DNA of 64,000 bases from Archegozetes longisetosus (GCA_018873245.2 JAEMBT020000004.1:12222418-12286417), one strand, 5' to 3'; shown: positions 1 through 13,620, numbered from the stretch's first letter. The notes: a model not told the origin generated them from the letters alone. Numbers and translations are program-made.

Positions 1-261
1 CCACCGACACTGAAATCTATGGCGAAAGACATTGCAATAATGGATTTTTGTGTATTTGGTTTATTAAAACAAGCGATTCAAAGAAGTAGTCCAAAGGATT
101 TATCAGAGTTCTGGAAAGTTGTGAAACGGGAATGGCGTAAACTATCGATGACTACAATCCGCAGAGCACTGATGGCTTGGAAATATCGGTGCAGATTAGT
201 AGTTAAGAAAAGTGGTCATCATATTGAAAATGTTAATCATTCAAAAAAAGTATATTTTTAA
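1..261 (+). pseudogene. Tc1/mariner-like transposase, C-terminal fragment
   Basis: The reading frame is open from the window edge to a TAA at 259-261. The segment IMDFCVFGLLKQAIQ, followed by a Trp-containing helix (SEFWKVVKREWRKL) and ALMAWKYRCR, looks like the C-terminal end of a DDE transposase of the Tc1/mariner superfamily, where the sequence after the last catalytic acid typically reads MDFxxFGLLK. The stretch before it is degraded compared with the usual WPxxSPD motif. No upstream transposase is available because the window starts here, so it could be a partial copy or the end of a longer one. I infer a decayed element rather than a host gene. The family call rests on motif recall only. 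Confidence 0.6.
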
Positions 262-2111
262 AATATAATCAATAAATGTCTTAACATTTTTCGCCATAAA
301 CCCTCTGTAGGCTTTCGAACTAAGTCTATCGCACAAATCTAAAACTAAATAGTTTATGACCAAAATAGGAAAAGTTAAATCTGCAACAGTTTGAAATGAA
401 ACTCAAAGTAGTTTATTTGTATTTATTAATACATATAACTTGATCTTGAACAGACATTTGATTTGTGAGTGATTTTTGTTTTTGTTGACGCAAATATACG
501 AGCACTGGTCATACATTTATTTGAAAATTGAAGTACCGTCTTTCCATCTTACAATCTGAAAAACCGTGTTATGGAGGCTGAATAGTCGACTCAAATCAAA
601 TACGGTTTAATTGTTTTTAAACAAAATTTTCAAAGGTTAGAAGAGTTCATTTGAAAATTTTCGAATGAATCGCATGGAAAAGCTCTGCGTATTTTGACTC
701 GTTGTTAATCTTATGAATACTTTATGGTAATCAAAACCTAATGAATTAGCGCTTTAACTTGAATTATTGTCTGACACCTAAAACAATAGAATTCAAATTT
801 AATATTCTTATCATTTGAACGTTGTTGAAATCTGTTGAAAAATAAGCACGAAAAACGATTTTCCATTATTCACGATAACTCTTTACGTGACTATTCTTTT
901 ACAACTTGTTCGTCTCGAAAAGTGTTTGCTTAAACAAGCTGTTGCGTAAACTTCTTATGATAAATATATTTACTGAAGAATACAAGTAGTACAGTAAGTG
1001 TTCTGGAAAAAGAAACATAATTCTTCAGTTCTCTTATAAGATCTAAACTTATTGGGTCGACACTTTATCTATAATTTATGGTGCCGGTAGCACCACATAT
1101 GCACTGAAGATAAAATTTCTAATCAAAATGCCCTCAAATTTGCAATATTAATAATTAATTTAAACTGGATGTGAGTTGATTTGCTCGAATTTGTTTGCAT
1201 TAATTATGTGCTCACTATTAGATTATGAACAGATCTCTCAAGAAAGTTAGCAGTGTTGTATCATTGATTTTATCCTCAAAGTAGACAACTTTCAAGTTTG
1301 AAAAAGTTGTTAAAAAAGCAATAGTCATCCAATGATAAGACAAAAGTTAAGATAAGAACAAAATTGAGAGCAAATAGTCTGTCAAAAAGTCGAATGTTAG
1401 GGAAAAGCGTTAAGTTAAGCGGCACACAAACCAAATAAATTCTTGACTTTTATGATTATGTAAAGCCTTATTGCAAGTGTATTTATGAGTAAAATCCATA
1501 AATGGCACACAAAGACCACAACTCTAGGGATTGGGTCAGATCTGCAATGCGCTGTACTGTTCGTACAGCTTTAGCATTTGATAAACTATTAATAGTAGAC
1601 TATTTCTAGGCTTTTCTGCTGTAGAGGCAAAACAAACAGACAGAATGTGAGTCGGAGTACACACTCTGTAAATAAAACAACACCATTCATATAACATTGA
1701 AAAACAGGAATTATGTCGAAACCAGTGCTGTTTAAAGTGTTTAGTTAAAAATCCTTGAAAATAAATGAATGCTTTAGTATGGGTTTGGCCAACAACACGA
1801 TTACTATTTAAAAAGCGTTGTCAGTATTGAAAAAGGCTTATCCAGTCTATAGTAAGACAGAAGTGATTCAGAAACAGGTATCGCATCATATTATGTCTGT
1901 TTTGTAACTTGAAATCAGTGTAAGTTTTATCTCAACTTAACAAGTGCTACATATAATTGGATACACTGTTTAAAATAAATCATTAATTAGACGTAACCCT
2001 AAATGAGTACGTTTTATTATTAACTCTTTTACGTCTTCATTTTTAGGTATGATTTGGTCCAACAGTTATATTTGGTAATAGTTAATAATTTGAAGTTTTC
2101 AATATAAGATT
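262..2111. other. Intergenic, no gene recognised
   Basis: AT-rich sequence between the transposase fragment and the MsrB gene. I see no long open frame, RNA gene or repeat array. The last few hundred bases should hold the MsrB promoter and 5' UTR, but no specific element can be named. Confidence 0.5.
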
Positions 2112-3068
2112 ATGCAAAATCAAACCAACCATCAAAATGGTTGTTTGTCCAAAGAGGATAAAGAAGAACTTGTCAAACATTTAACACCATTACAATATCG
2201 CGTAACACAACATAAAATCACTGAAAGGTATGTCAACTACTTATTATTATTATTATACTAGTGCCGTATATTATGTTGTGCATTTATTCATATAAACATG
2301 ATTCAGATGGAAAAAACTTTCTATTGTTTAACTTATAATTTTTGTTTGTTCAATACAAATGAATAGACCATTTACTGGCGAATACCTCAAACTCAATGAC
2401 AATGGAATCTATTCCTGTGTTGTTTGCGGTGAACAAATATTTTCCTCTCAGTCTAAATATGATTCTGGTTGTGGTTGGCCTGCATTTGATAATGTGATTG
2501 ATAACAAAAAAGTCAAACTAAACATTGATGTATCGCACGGTAAAAATTTGGCTACTAAAATTAATCAATTTTCTTCAATACCTGACTTGTATAGTGATAA
2601 GAAATAAGTGTTTATCTCTTAAACAAATATGTATTCGCGCACTTCTAGAGTGTATTCGATGTTTGACATTTGCTTAATCAATGTTTTAACACAAACTTAT
2701 CAAACGTACTTTTTCCTTTAGTTGGGAGCAATTTGCTCCTATTAGCCTTGAAGTCAGAAGTGGCCCGAACTGAAGTGTCGTGTGCCCGATGTAATGCTCA
2801 TCTAGGACATCTGTTCAATGATGGGCCAAAAACAACTGGAAAAAGATATTGCATCAATTCATCTGCTCTTAAATTTCGACATAATTCAAATTGTTCACCA
2901 CAGCACGAGAAGAGCAACAACATTGAAACTATTCATAACGGAAAAGGTTACAATTTTGATACAAATGGTACAAATGACGCGAATAGTTCAACAAATTATT
3001 GCAATAATTCTACTCCTAAACCAAGTCTAACTGTAAGGCATAAGACTTTAATGGAAACCCATCTTTAA
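2112..3068 (+). CDS. MSRB: Peptide-methionine (R)-S-oxide reductase (MsrB)
   Basis: Reduces the R epimer of methionine sulfoxide in proteins. Three exons: 2112-2227, 2367-2539 and 2758-3068 (GT..AG introns of 139 and 218 bp), giving 199 residues in one frame. The family core is clear: [10 protein letters not shown], the ITERPFTGEY box, SGCGWPAF, and [17 protein letters not shown] followed by GKRYCINS. Two CxxC pairs (CVVC, CARC) are the usual zinc site, and the Cys in RYCIN is the catalytic residue, so this is a Cys-type and not a selenocysteine enzyme. The residues joined across intron 2 read SHEVARTEV instead of the common SHGMVRTEV. After the domain comes an unusual tail of about 60 residues rich in Asn, Ser and Thr. 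There is no clear signal or mitochondrial peptide, so a cytosolic or nuclear location is inferred. Confidence 0.93.
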
Positions 3069-5264
3069 AATTGAGACTCGCATTTGTTGGTAGCTTTAGT
3101 TCACTTGAGGTATTGAGCTTTACATGTGCCACAAATGTTACGTACGTTAATACGCTTCCGTAATTCAGTATTTTATCTTGACTTTTAAGTCAGATTTTCA
3201 CTAAATATCATTATGAAAATCCGATTTCATTATTTATCCTAATAATTTATGCCAGAGTACCGCCATTGAGATTATCATATATTATATCTTCAACTTATCA
3301 TAATCATTATCAAGTGTTTAACGATTTATATTTTTGTTCTAATTATTATGATTTTTGTTGTTTAAAGTCTAGATTTGAGTTTAAGTTAGAGTGCTTTCAG
3401 TGTTTATTAGTTAGTTATAGATTTTATTTTTGGACACAGTCTTAAGAGTGAACACAAATTTTTGTATTGACTTTTAGAATTCGATAACGAATTATTCGAA
3501 CAGTTATTGTATTTTGAGACCAGCTTTTAAACAAATTGAAATTTTGTAATCAAGATTTGGTAATGCATTTATATTCAAAGAAGAATTGACAAGAATGATA
3601 CAATTTTAGAAAATAATGATAGGTCTAGTCAATGATGTGAATCTCGAAATTGCTTATAATGTAATTGGCATAATGAATATGCTGTTAATAATATGCTTTT
3701 TTGGTCATAATAAACTAAAAATTAGAAAAGGCTTTAATATTTGAGAGAATAAAGGATCTGTAACTTGTTTCATTATCATTACTGATTAAATGATGTGATA
3801 TATGCGTCAACTCTTATAACTTATACTAATTTATATTGTAAAAGTAATCAAATTTGATAGTTTATTAAAGTCTTAAAATGTGTGACAACATAATTATGAA
3901 GCTCTGCTTTTTCTCAAAATTCAACTCTGAAGGAACAGATAGGTATAAAAAATGATTATTGTTTGAACATCGTAATTTGATTGAGACGCAAAGTCATGCA
4001 TATTTCTGCTTTAATATAGTTGCTTTCAATACAAATACAATCCTCCTATGAGGGGCTATATCGTGAAAAGCGTATAATTTATTATGATAATCATATCGCA
4101 AAAATCTATAAACTTTACTATTATTAGATATTTTAATGGAATCTTCACCTGAATAGAGAGCATAAATGAATTTTGTAAGCATTGTATGAGTGCGTCAGAC
4201 ATAAAAACTTTATACTATGTCGTAAGAAAAAAAGCGTATTTTATATTTAGTACACTCTCAACATTCATAATATATTCACAGCTTGCATACTTGCAGTAAC
4301 ATATTTATTGACTCTGACTTTATTATGAATAAGTAGAAATTGATTTTTGACATGAGCTAAAGCAGCAGAGTCAAAACTGGACTAAATTAACAAATAACCG
4401 ATTTTATTGTAATTGTGAACAAATCCAGGATTTTCCCTTATGGGATTTGCAAATTTCCTACTTTCATTATAACGGATATTGTAAAATATTTCATTTTATA
4501 TTGACATCATTTTTACTACAATTCTTATAACTAGGTTTCGGTTTCATGTGCCCAAAATACATTTATGCATTCAAAAAAATACAGTATAACAACCAGAAGC
4601 AATAAATAGTTTGGGCCACGTCTCAACTCAAAAATAAGGGTTAACTATTAATGATTACTTATTTTAGATATAATGTAGAACTTATCCAAATCAATTAAAC
4701 TAATGAATGGCTACCAGAAGAGCTACATCAAGTTTAAAAGTTTAACTGATGGGTCAGCCACACAGGATAAAACGTAATACGAAAATATATATGAGTGATA
4801 CCAATTGATCTCCGTAACAAAAAGATGAACAAACATACAATTTAGCGGCAAAAGTAGTTCAATTCCTACAAATTTGGTTTTGACGGCATTTTCATAGTTC
4901 AACTTCAAATGTCATCTATGATTATGATGCTTCGTGCGTCAAGTGGTTGATGCAGATTAAGAAATTTAATAATGAACTAGTTTTAGTCAGTTAGAAGTGC
5001 TTTAATAACAGTACTTCTAAGTTAGTCATTTTTTGGCTAATTTTGAGCTTTACTAACGGATTAGTCACCATTAGTTTCGGTATTGTTTGTATGCAGTAAA
5101 TAGGTCTATTGATAAGCTCATAAAGTGACTTAGAGTTAATGCCTACAAGTAATTTAAACATTTACAATTATTTAATCTCATCATTATTAATCAATTAAAC
5201 TGAAAACACTCAAATTTGATTCATTAAGTGGGTCGAAATACTTTCAAAAGGATAGGAATTCCAA
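3069..5264. other. Intergenic, no gene recognised
   Basis: AT-rich sequence downstream of MsrB. The short open frames here show no family resemblance or coding-like composition. A small inverted repeat (8-bp arms, 4991-4998 and 5013-5020) is the only structure I noticed. Confidence 0.45.
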
Positions 5265-5700
5265 GTGAACACTTGTAAAGTTTGGCTAAATTACCCAAAT
5301 ACTTATTTTGACGTTTGGCAAGTGCACAACTGCATAACGACGGTTGAAGTGGCAATGCTAGAATTGCTTAAGAATTGTGGAGAACAAAGCATTCTGTTCT
5401 ATATATCTAAAGAGTTAGCTAAGTCTAAGTGCGATCAACTTAATAAGAGAGAACTTTAACAATTGCTGTTGAACATCTGTCTCCGTTTCTGATGTTGAGA
5501 ACCAGAAAATTGCTAATTTTTCACATAATACTAATGAATCAATGGAATTATCAATAAAGGAAGTGTCGCGCAGAAAAGAGAACGTGGTCCAGTTGTGAGT
5601 TCGACCCCTATAAATGTGAAGACAGATTACTGAGTTGTAAAGCAATTGGATAGGGTTGTCGTCAACATCTAAGCTATTACTCGGCACAAGATAACTGCTT
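5265..5700 (+). pseudogene. Possible retroelement RNase H-region relic
   Basis: An open frame at 5265-5459 contains ILFYISKELAKSKCDQLNKREL. It is reminiscent of the start of the RNase H region of Ty3/gypsy-type polyproteins, where a phrase like IxFxSKxLxxxExNYxxxEKE occurs. The key acidic and Tyr positions are not convincing and the frame closes at once; no reverse transcriptase, integrase or LTR is visible nearby. If real, it is a short decayed fragment. It could equally be a chance open frame. Confidence 0.2.
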
Positions 5701-6115
5701 TGAAAAGCAATCTAAATTTATCTCAAGCCATTAAATGCCGAAAGAAAGTGAAAGTTGAGAGAATGCTGTTCGAAGCGTAAAAATGCATGAGTACTACAAC
5801 AGTCATTTGCAAAAAATAACTGAACAACCTATCATCAGAGACAAATTTTATGTGAAATTTGTTGCTGTAATGTAGTAATCAAGTAATGAAACCGTAATCA
5901 AGGCATAAAGAAAATGCTTCAGGTTTAGTTAGTACATTTAGCTCTGTTTTCAAGTCATGTTTTATCAACCAATCTAATAAGTGTCAACTTTTAAAATATT
6001 TTTCTCCTTTTTTAAAAGTTGATTCGAAAATTATTAAGCTAAAAATGTATTTTTTATCGTAAGTAATGATTCATAACACAGATAGCGATTTGTCAAAAGT
6101 TATCGAAAAGTTTGA

Positions 6116-6153
6116 CCAAAGAGTAGAGAGTAATCTTACTCTCTACTCTTTGG
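6116..6153. repeat. Perfect inverted repeat, 18-bp arms
   Basis: The arm at 6116-6133 (CCAAAGAGTAGAGAGTAA) is followed, after a 2-base spacer, by its exact reverse complement at 6136-6153. Flanking bases do not continue the pairing. Such a tight foldback is typical of a template-switch duplication. Nothing indicates transcription. Confidence 0.85.
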
Positions 6154-6590
6154 TTTGACTGTCTTATCTTTCACTTGAATCACTTGGACTTTGTTTTGCT
6201 TTGATAAGCTTAGGATTTTACAAATAAGCTCATTAAAAGACTCTAATAAGTCTTAATTTGAATATGAAAAAAGTTATAAGGCATTTTTAAAGTATAGTTT
6301 GTCTGTTATTATCAATTTGTAGGTTTAGTTAGATAATCATAAGATGATTCATTTAGTTGAGAACTTAGTCATATTATTGCATCTCGTGGAACATGCAACA
6401 AATATAGCAAACTTGTGCTTCCAACAGATTATGTTTGAAGAGCAATATCTGATCTCTATTTTGACACTATATAAAAAGACTAGTGATATGCAGACTTGCA
6501 ATCTATTGTGGCGCTTTTTAGAATGGAGTCAGATATCTGATTATTGCTGTTGGCGCATCGGATGCTTACCTAAACTTTAGCATCGTTTAA

Positions 6591-6914
6591 CTAATGTCTG
6601 CATTTTGGTACAGTTTTAGTTTGAAACAAGTTGCCCACTGAAGCCGGCAAAATATTAGGGTTTTGCTTGTGTAATGCGGTTTTTGTTAGTAAAATTGGTC
6701 GTCCGGATTCAGGGTTGTCTTCGACACTCAAGTCGTTGTTTGAGAAGCGCGAAAACCATCGCTGACACTGACTCACACTCAGAGCTTTGCGACCATATGT
6801 ATCCCGAACATGTTGTGCGGCTTCGGTAGCATTTGATCCCCGATTAAATTCATACAACAAACAATGTCTTATGTGAGTCTTAGTCGCAAACTCTTCAGCC
6901 ATTTTGGACACCAT
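6591..6914 (-). pseudogene. mariner-family transposase, N-terminal fragment
   Basis: The frame begins with ATG and encodes the paired helix-turn-helix DNA-binding half of a mariner transposase (SETMAR/Mos1-type): HIRHCLLYEFNRGSNATEAA, then SQCQRWFSRFSNNDLSVED and NPESGRP. In intact mariners a second HTH and the DDD catalytic domain follow, for about 345 residues in all; here the frame runs only about 107 codons and its last 35 or so residues look unrelated to the family. No catalytic domain is visible nearby, so this is an internally deleted or truncated copy. I did not identify confident terminal inverted repeats or a TA target duplication. A domesticated DNA-binding protein is conceivable but unsupported. 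Confidence 0.75.
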
Positions 6915-7475
6915 TTATTTAAAGATTATTTGTCAATAATTTCAGTTTAGACATCACTCTTTTGGATGACTTTCCAAAAACATTTGTAAACAATCGATTA
7001 CTGATTCAAAATTGACCTCAAACATAACGTTAAAAAACCCTAGTAATAATTGAACTAAAAATTTGAGGCTAAAAGTTGCAAAATTCAATTAGCTTCGACT
7101 TTGTCTCTTGTATAATTTTAAGTTAGAATTGGAGAAACAGCATCAAATTTGTTACGATTATCTCGTTAAATTGAATTCTACTTCAGAAAATTGGATTCAA
7201 GTCTAATTTTAAAAACTATCGGGTAAAAGCAGTTTCATTAAATCATATTTGAAACTATTTGATCTAAGTACAACTTATATAATAATTACATTTTTATTCA
7301 AGAGATGGCGCAGCAGTTTTCACAAAAATGAACTCATATTTCAATTGAAGTGTTGTTTGGAATATGACGTGTCTCTCTATTGAGAACCGGCACTAATTTG
7401 CTATTAGTTTGATAAATACCAGTATTTTTGTTAATTTTAACTGAATTTTGGTCGTAATCGAAGACCTAATCGAAG
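6915..7475. other. Intergenic and beta-COP 5' flank
   Basis: Between the mariner fragment and the beta-COP start codon. The part next to the transposase ATG should hold the element's 5' end, and the part next to 7476 the beta-COP promoter and leader. No specific motif can be supported. Confidence 0.4.
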
Positions 7476-10400
7476 ATGTCCTCGGCTGCAGATTCTATTT
7501 GTTATACTCTAATAAACAGCGAGACCGATGAAACTGTAAATGAAGTGACTCTAAGAAATGATTTAGGTATTAATTGATTAAATTATATTAGTTAACTCAG
7601 GTTAAGTTATACTTAATTGTAATTTACTTGATTTTGTTTACCAATTTATAGAGAAGGCTGATGTTAAGGTCAAAACGGAAGCGCTCAAGAAATTAATTTA
7701 TATGATATTAAATGGAGAAAAATTTCCACCAAATATGTTGATGATTGTCATCCGTTATTGTTTACCGTCAAATGATCATCAAATCAAGAAATTATTGCTT
7801 ATATTTTGGGAAATCGTACCAAAGCGTGGACCAGACGGAAAGCTATTGCACGAAATGATATTAGTTTGTGACGCGTATCGCAAAGACTTGCAACATCCAA
7901 ATGAGTTCATCAGAGGATCTACTCTGAGATTCCTCTGTAAGCTCAAAGAACCTGAACTTTTGGAACCTTTGATGCCTGCCATTCGAGTCTGTCTCGAGCA
8001 CCGACATTCTTACGTGAGGCGCAATGCAGTTTTGGCCATTTTTAAAATATTTGTAAATTTCGAATTCTTGATACCGGACGCGCCTGAGCTCATACTTGAC
8101 TTCCTGGGACGCGAAGCAGACGCCAGTTGTAAGAGAAATGCTTTTCTAATGCTTATTCATTTGGATCAGAAGAAGGCTTTGGACTATCTGAACTCATGTC
8201 TTGATCAAATCGGAGGCTTTAATGATATTCTTCAGCTGGTAATCGTAGAACTCATTTACAAAGTCTGTATCGCGAATCCGAGCGAAAGGTCGCGCTTCAT
8301 AAGAGCTATTTATAATTTGCTGAATACTTCTTCGTCGGCATCAGTCCGTTACGAAGCAGCAGCCACTTTAGTGACACTGTCACAAGCACCAACTGCTTTG
8401 AGGGCAGCCGCCAATTGTTTCATTGATATTTGCATCAAAGAAAGCGACAACAACGTCAAACTAATAGTACTGGACCGTTTGATCGCACTAAAAGATTCGG
8501 CATCTGGTGCTGAACGAGTCCTTCAGGACTCATTGATGGATATCTTAAGAATACTTAACGTGGCGACTGATCTAGAAGTTAAACAAAAGATATTGAATCT
8601 TGGCTTAGATTTGGTTTCATCGCGCAATGTCGAAGAGTTGGTACAACTCTTAAAGAAAGAAATATTGAAGACACAAAATGAATCGCAAGGAAGTAATGAA
8701 GAAACAAATAAGTACAGACAAATGTTAGTCGGAACTTTGCATTCGATTTGTCTCAAATATCCTGATGTAATGACTTCGAGTAATCTGTTGTCGACAATGT
8801 TTGAACTTCTCACTAATCAAGACGACGAAACCACTGCAATACTTGTGATCGTATTCACTCGTGAATTCATTATGAAAAATGTCGGTCAGAAAAACCTTAT
8901 TGTCAGCAGAATTTTGGACGTGTTTCCATCCATTCGTAATGTGAAAGTTCATCGCGGATTGATTTGGATTTTGGGCGAATTTTGTGATGAAAGTGAATCA
9001 CAAATTCAAGAAGCCATGTCTGCCATCAGAAGCTGTATCGGAGAGATTCCTATCGTTGACAGTGAACTGAAAATGTTGGAAAACGGTTTAGAAAAGGAAG
9101 AATCCGTAACTGTGACCAGTGCCACACCCGCTAAGCTAGTGACTGCTGACGGCTCGTACGCAACGCAGTCAGCTCTTAGCGTTAGCACAAAAACTGAAAA
9201 GTCAGCAAACATTCCACCGCTCAGATCATACCTATTGAACGGAGAATTTTTTATCGGAACAGCACTTGCGAATTGTTTGGTCAAATTGGCACTACGTTTC
9301 AAACAAGTAGCGGGCGCTGGCAAACTTACCAATTCATTCTTAGCTGAGTCGATGCTCATTCTAACATCGATTTTACATTTGGGAAAATCTAAATTAGTTA
9401 CTCAAACAATCAATGAGGACGATTATGAAAGAATAGCACTTTGTTTAATGATTTTAACTAATATTTGCTCTGAGAATGGAATCAGCGCTGACGTTCAGAA
9501 TCTATTGAATGCTATATTTTTGGCTGAAATGAGATCATCGTTGGATAGTATGTTGGCTAGCAGCAAGTCTGAACAAGAAGAGGCTAAGAATGAATCGAGA
9601 GCTAAGAAAAACAAATGCGTGGAAAGTGACGATCACTTGAACTTCTCACAACTGATGAACAAAAACGCCGAGACTTTAGAAAATCAATTTGATGTCAGTT
9701 TATCGCAAGCAATCGGTGGTAATGTCGGACCGACTGCAACAACAGCTTTAGGCCAAAAGGGATCGAATGTCGCAGACTTATTGTCAGCGAGTAAGTTATC
9801 GAAAGTGACGCAATTGACAGGATTTAGTGATCCAGTGTACGCCGAATGTTATGTTAATGTTAATCAGTACGATATTTGTCTCGACGTCCTAATTGTCAAC
9901 CAAAGTTCAGACACACTCCAAAACTGTACTCTGGAGTTGGCAACACTCGGAGACTTGAAATTAGTGGAAAAGCCTCAGCCTTTAGTGTTAGCGCCACACG
10001 ATTTCGCTAACATCAAGGCTTCAGTAAAAGTCGCCTCAACTGAAAATGGTATCATTTTTGGAAATATTGGTAAGTTCTCTAATTGTTTCATAAATATTCA
10101 TTCAATTGCTGTCAATTATTTTTGAAAATTTTCTTATTTATCTAAAAGTTTATGACGTTTCCGGATCGACATCAGATAGAAATGTAGTTGTTTTGAATGA
10201 TATTCATATCGATATTATGGATTATATAATTCCTGCCTCTTGTAATGACTCTCAGTTTCGTCAAATGTGGGCTGAGTTCGAGTGGGAAAACAAAGTCACT
10301 GTCAATACCAGTCTAACAGATTTACAAGAATATCTAAATCATTTGATTAAATCGACAAACATGAAATGTCTTACCCCTCAGAAAGCACTTTCAGGAGATT

Positions 10401-10594
10401 GTGGCTTTTTAGCGGCTAATTTGTATGCCAAGTCTATCTTCGGTGAGGATGCATTGGCCAATGTGAGCATTGAAAAGGCTTCACCCGAAGCACCAGTTAG
10501 TGGGCACATTAGAATAAGAGCAAAGTCTCAAGGAATGGCACTTAGTTTGGGAGATAAGGTGAATGCCTCGCAAAAAGCTGCAAAACCGGCATAA
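7476..10594 (+). CDS. COPB1: Coatomer subunit beta (beta-COP)
   Basis: Subunit of the COPI coat that carries Golgi-to-ER and intra-Golgi vesicle traffic. Three exons: 7476-7566, 7652-10069 and 10149-10594, in frame for 984 residues (human about 953). The start gives [14 protein letters not shown], matching the conserved N-terminus. The first ~500 residues are the adaptin-type HEAT-repeat trunk, with near-identical blocks such as [20 protein letters not shown] and [17 protein letters not shown] charged linker follows, with Lys-rich AKKNK near residue 675. The beta-COP C-terminal and appendage region is then recognisable ([36 protein letters not shown]). The second intron (79 bp) falls inside the conserved NIVYDVSG motif. 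No defects are seen. Confidence 0.97.
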
Positions 10595-10616
10595 TATCTA
10601 ATGCTTAAGAATGGGT

Positions 10617-10622
10617 AATAAA
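10617..10622 (+). terminator. Polyadenylation signal of beta-COP
   Basis: A canonical AATAAA lies 23 bases after the beta-COP stop codon, on the coding strand. Position and sequence fit a poly(A) signal; use is inferred. Confidence 0.5.
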
Positions 10623-13581
10623 AATATATGCGCTACGAACGCATCATTTATTAAGAGCTAATGTTTTTCACGACTGGCTTAAGTTTTTATTATTTATAAA
10701 TTTGAAATAATAACAGCAAAAAATTGTAACAAATATTTAAGTTAAAAAAGTTAACTCTATCATGAATTATATATAGTTTTGGAGATTTCCTGAACATCAA
10801 CTTAAATAAACTTCTTTTATGATTATAATGTAGTCCCTAAATATATAAAGTTAATTCCTTAACTTTAGCCTAGATTTAATTTATAAAACTTTTCGTAACA
10901 TTAATATTGTTTAGTTATGTATTGTTTTTGCAAATATTGCGACGCTATAGTGCACTAGTATTTAGTGTAAAACCTGAAATTTGCACTGAGAGATCATTTT
11001 TGCAAATAAATTTCAATCTGGTTTTATATTTTCCCAACATTTAATTCAATTATAAGATAATATCATAGATTAACTGGTAAGGAAAGAACTTACAGTACTG
11101 TACACAGGATTTTAAATGATAAACAATAAATGAAGGCCGTATGAAGTGTATGTGTTAGCTAATAGTTCAAAGAAATGCTCAGATACTCATTAAGTAGAAG
11201 TACTATGAGATATATTTGGTTCACATTTTAGATTACATCGCATTGTATTGCCATTTTAAGCTGACACTCTGCACAAATTAACGCACTTATGGAATCTGAC
11301 AAGTCTTTTCTTATCTCAATCCATATCTCGCTTAAGGCTCTGATTCTGAATAGAGTCGTAAAACTAAGCTGGTGATTGCGATCTGATCTCGTTATACTTT
11401 AATTTATCTGGTAATTCGATAATGACTGAGCTTTTATTTCTTAAATTTTGTGTCAACATATTTTAAGAATAACGAAAGCGACTAAACTTATAAATGCTAA
11501 ACAGATGACACAATAAATAGATGAAACAGCGAATACTCGAATGATGCCATTTCTATTTTTATAACAAACTGCGCTAACGATGACCAATAACTTGGATATA
11601 ACTTGGGCACAGCTTAGTTTTGTGTTACTTTAAGGTGATCACTCAAAGTAGCCAAAGGTTGCGCTATTTGGGCAGGAAGTCTCAATTTTTTGAATTAGAG
11701 TTGCCATATGTTTGCAATAAATTGCAGACTCACACTAGCTAATCAAAAGTTAAGATCTTGCTTTTCAATAGTAATTTGAAAGAATTGGTTTTGACTCGAA
11801 GTTTTTTGCTTTTTCTTTGCAACTGATAAAAGACTAAATGTTGATACGTGTATGTTAAATGGCCCGTACTCTGGCAAAGGCTTACTTCTAGTTTTTCAAA
11901 GTTGAAAAATAATCTATAAAATGCTAATAATGAGTGATCGTATGCGTAAAACAGTGTTCAAACTTGTTTTTTGTTAGTATTTATCACCATTAGTGTCCTA
12001 ATCAAAGGCATAATCGAAACAACATTTAACCTAATAATCAATAATTTATTCTTAAATATAGGAAAATAAATTGGAAAACTAGAAACTATATTCACAGTAA
12101 GTTACAAATTATTTGCAAAAATTGAGTTCATTACTGTAATCTGTATAAGATAATTGAGATAATAAACGAGAAAATTAGTCATATGTTGTTCTAATCACTA
12201 TTCATAAGCGTTGTTCGCGTGAAAATGATGCGACCAATATTTCAAATGTTAGAATAACTAAGAACAAAATTTGCAACAACTCATCAGACACACCATCAAT
12301 AATGCTGACAAATTGATTGTTTTGAGCTAACAATACAAGAAAAGTGTCAAATATGAGAGTCAAAATTTGCCTTAAGTTAATGAACGAAACGCTAACACAG
12401 TGTTATTTCAGTAAAATTAGAAGTGAGTCAATTGTTTTGAAAATTTTGGAGAAAACAATTACATAACCGTTATTTAAAGCGTTCAATATTCTCAGAATTA
12501 AAAGTGTGTATAAAGGTTTACTTGTTTGAAAACTGAAAGCCTTGGTTTGCAAAGGAAAAGTTTGCAATATTCAACTTGATGCAAACCGTAGGCGTTAAGC
12601 TTTGGGTCATTAAAAGAATATTGAACTAAAATTTATAATTACAAAAGACTTATCAAAGAATTAGCGCTTAAACTTGTATATAAGCTGGCATCAAAACGAG
12701 TCGGGATTTCTATGGGATTTGCTTGAGATAAAGCCGACTTATCATCACATTATAGACTCAAATTAAATGATTGTAAAAGCCACCAAAACCTTCATAAATA
12801 AAATCATAAAACTTGTTCGCAGCAACAAAATTATATTTTTGATGATTTCATATGGAGGTGTCATATTTTTCAAATATATTTAATTAGTACTCAGTGCCGA
12901 AACATGGATTAGTAATAAATAATAATATAAGTTTATTTTTTGATGCCATATTCACGGCTGTGATAAGGCATAAAAATATTTGTTATCTCTCAAAGCTTTA
13001 CTTACAGTTTTGTTATCAATTAAAACTTCCGCACTGCTATTGCCACAGAGGTTGTAAAAAATGTAGAAACATATTCTCGATAACTAATCAATTACTAGTA
13101 AACAATGAATTAACCAAAGTATTAAGAATAATGATTTTTATTTGTAAAACGTTTGGCGACATTAGTTTTAAACAGTGAATCGCTATTATATATAGAATTA
13201 CTTTTTAAATAACTATTTTTGATTGAACCGACAATATTAGTCACTTTTTTGTTGATAAAACAATTATCACACGATTGTCTAAAATTATTATACAGTCTAA
13301 TCAAATAACTAATAGTCTGCCAGCAAACACAAAATAATGGCTAAGAGAAATACTAATTACTATTTGTTATCGATTTATTAGTTATAAACTAATATCTGAG
13401 GCAAAAGTTCTGCATTAGTACAGGTTTTTATGATTAGTGACCAAATTATTTGGCAAAATGAGTTCTAGTGGTCTTATTTTGGACCCATTATTAGCTTCGC
13501 TGACGACTGGAGCACATAATGACTCGTAATTAATTATAATAATGTAACAACTTTTAAATATAGTGTAAAATACATAACATG

Positions 13582-13620
<39 letters not shown>

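Noticed and set aside
5580..5620. A GTTCGAC motif that could be a tRNA T-loop
   Set aside because: Flanking bases do not pair as a T-stem and no D or anticodon arm precedes it; no tRNA is visible in the window.
12894..13178. Open frame of 94 codons in the beta-COP/Rap2 gap
   Set aside because: AT-driven composition, no domain or motif, no plausible splice partner.
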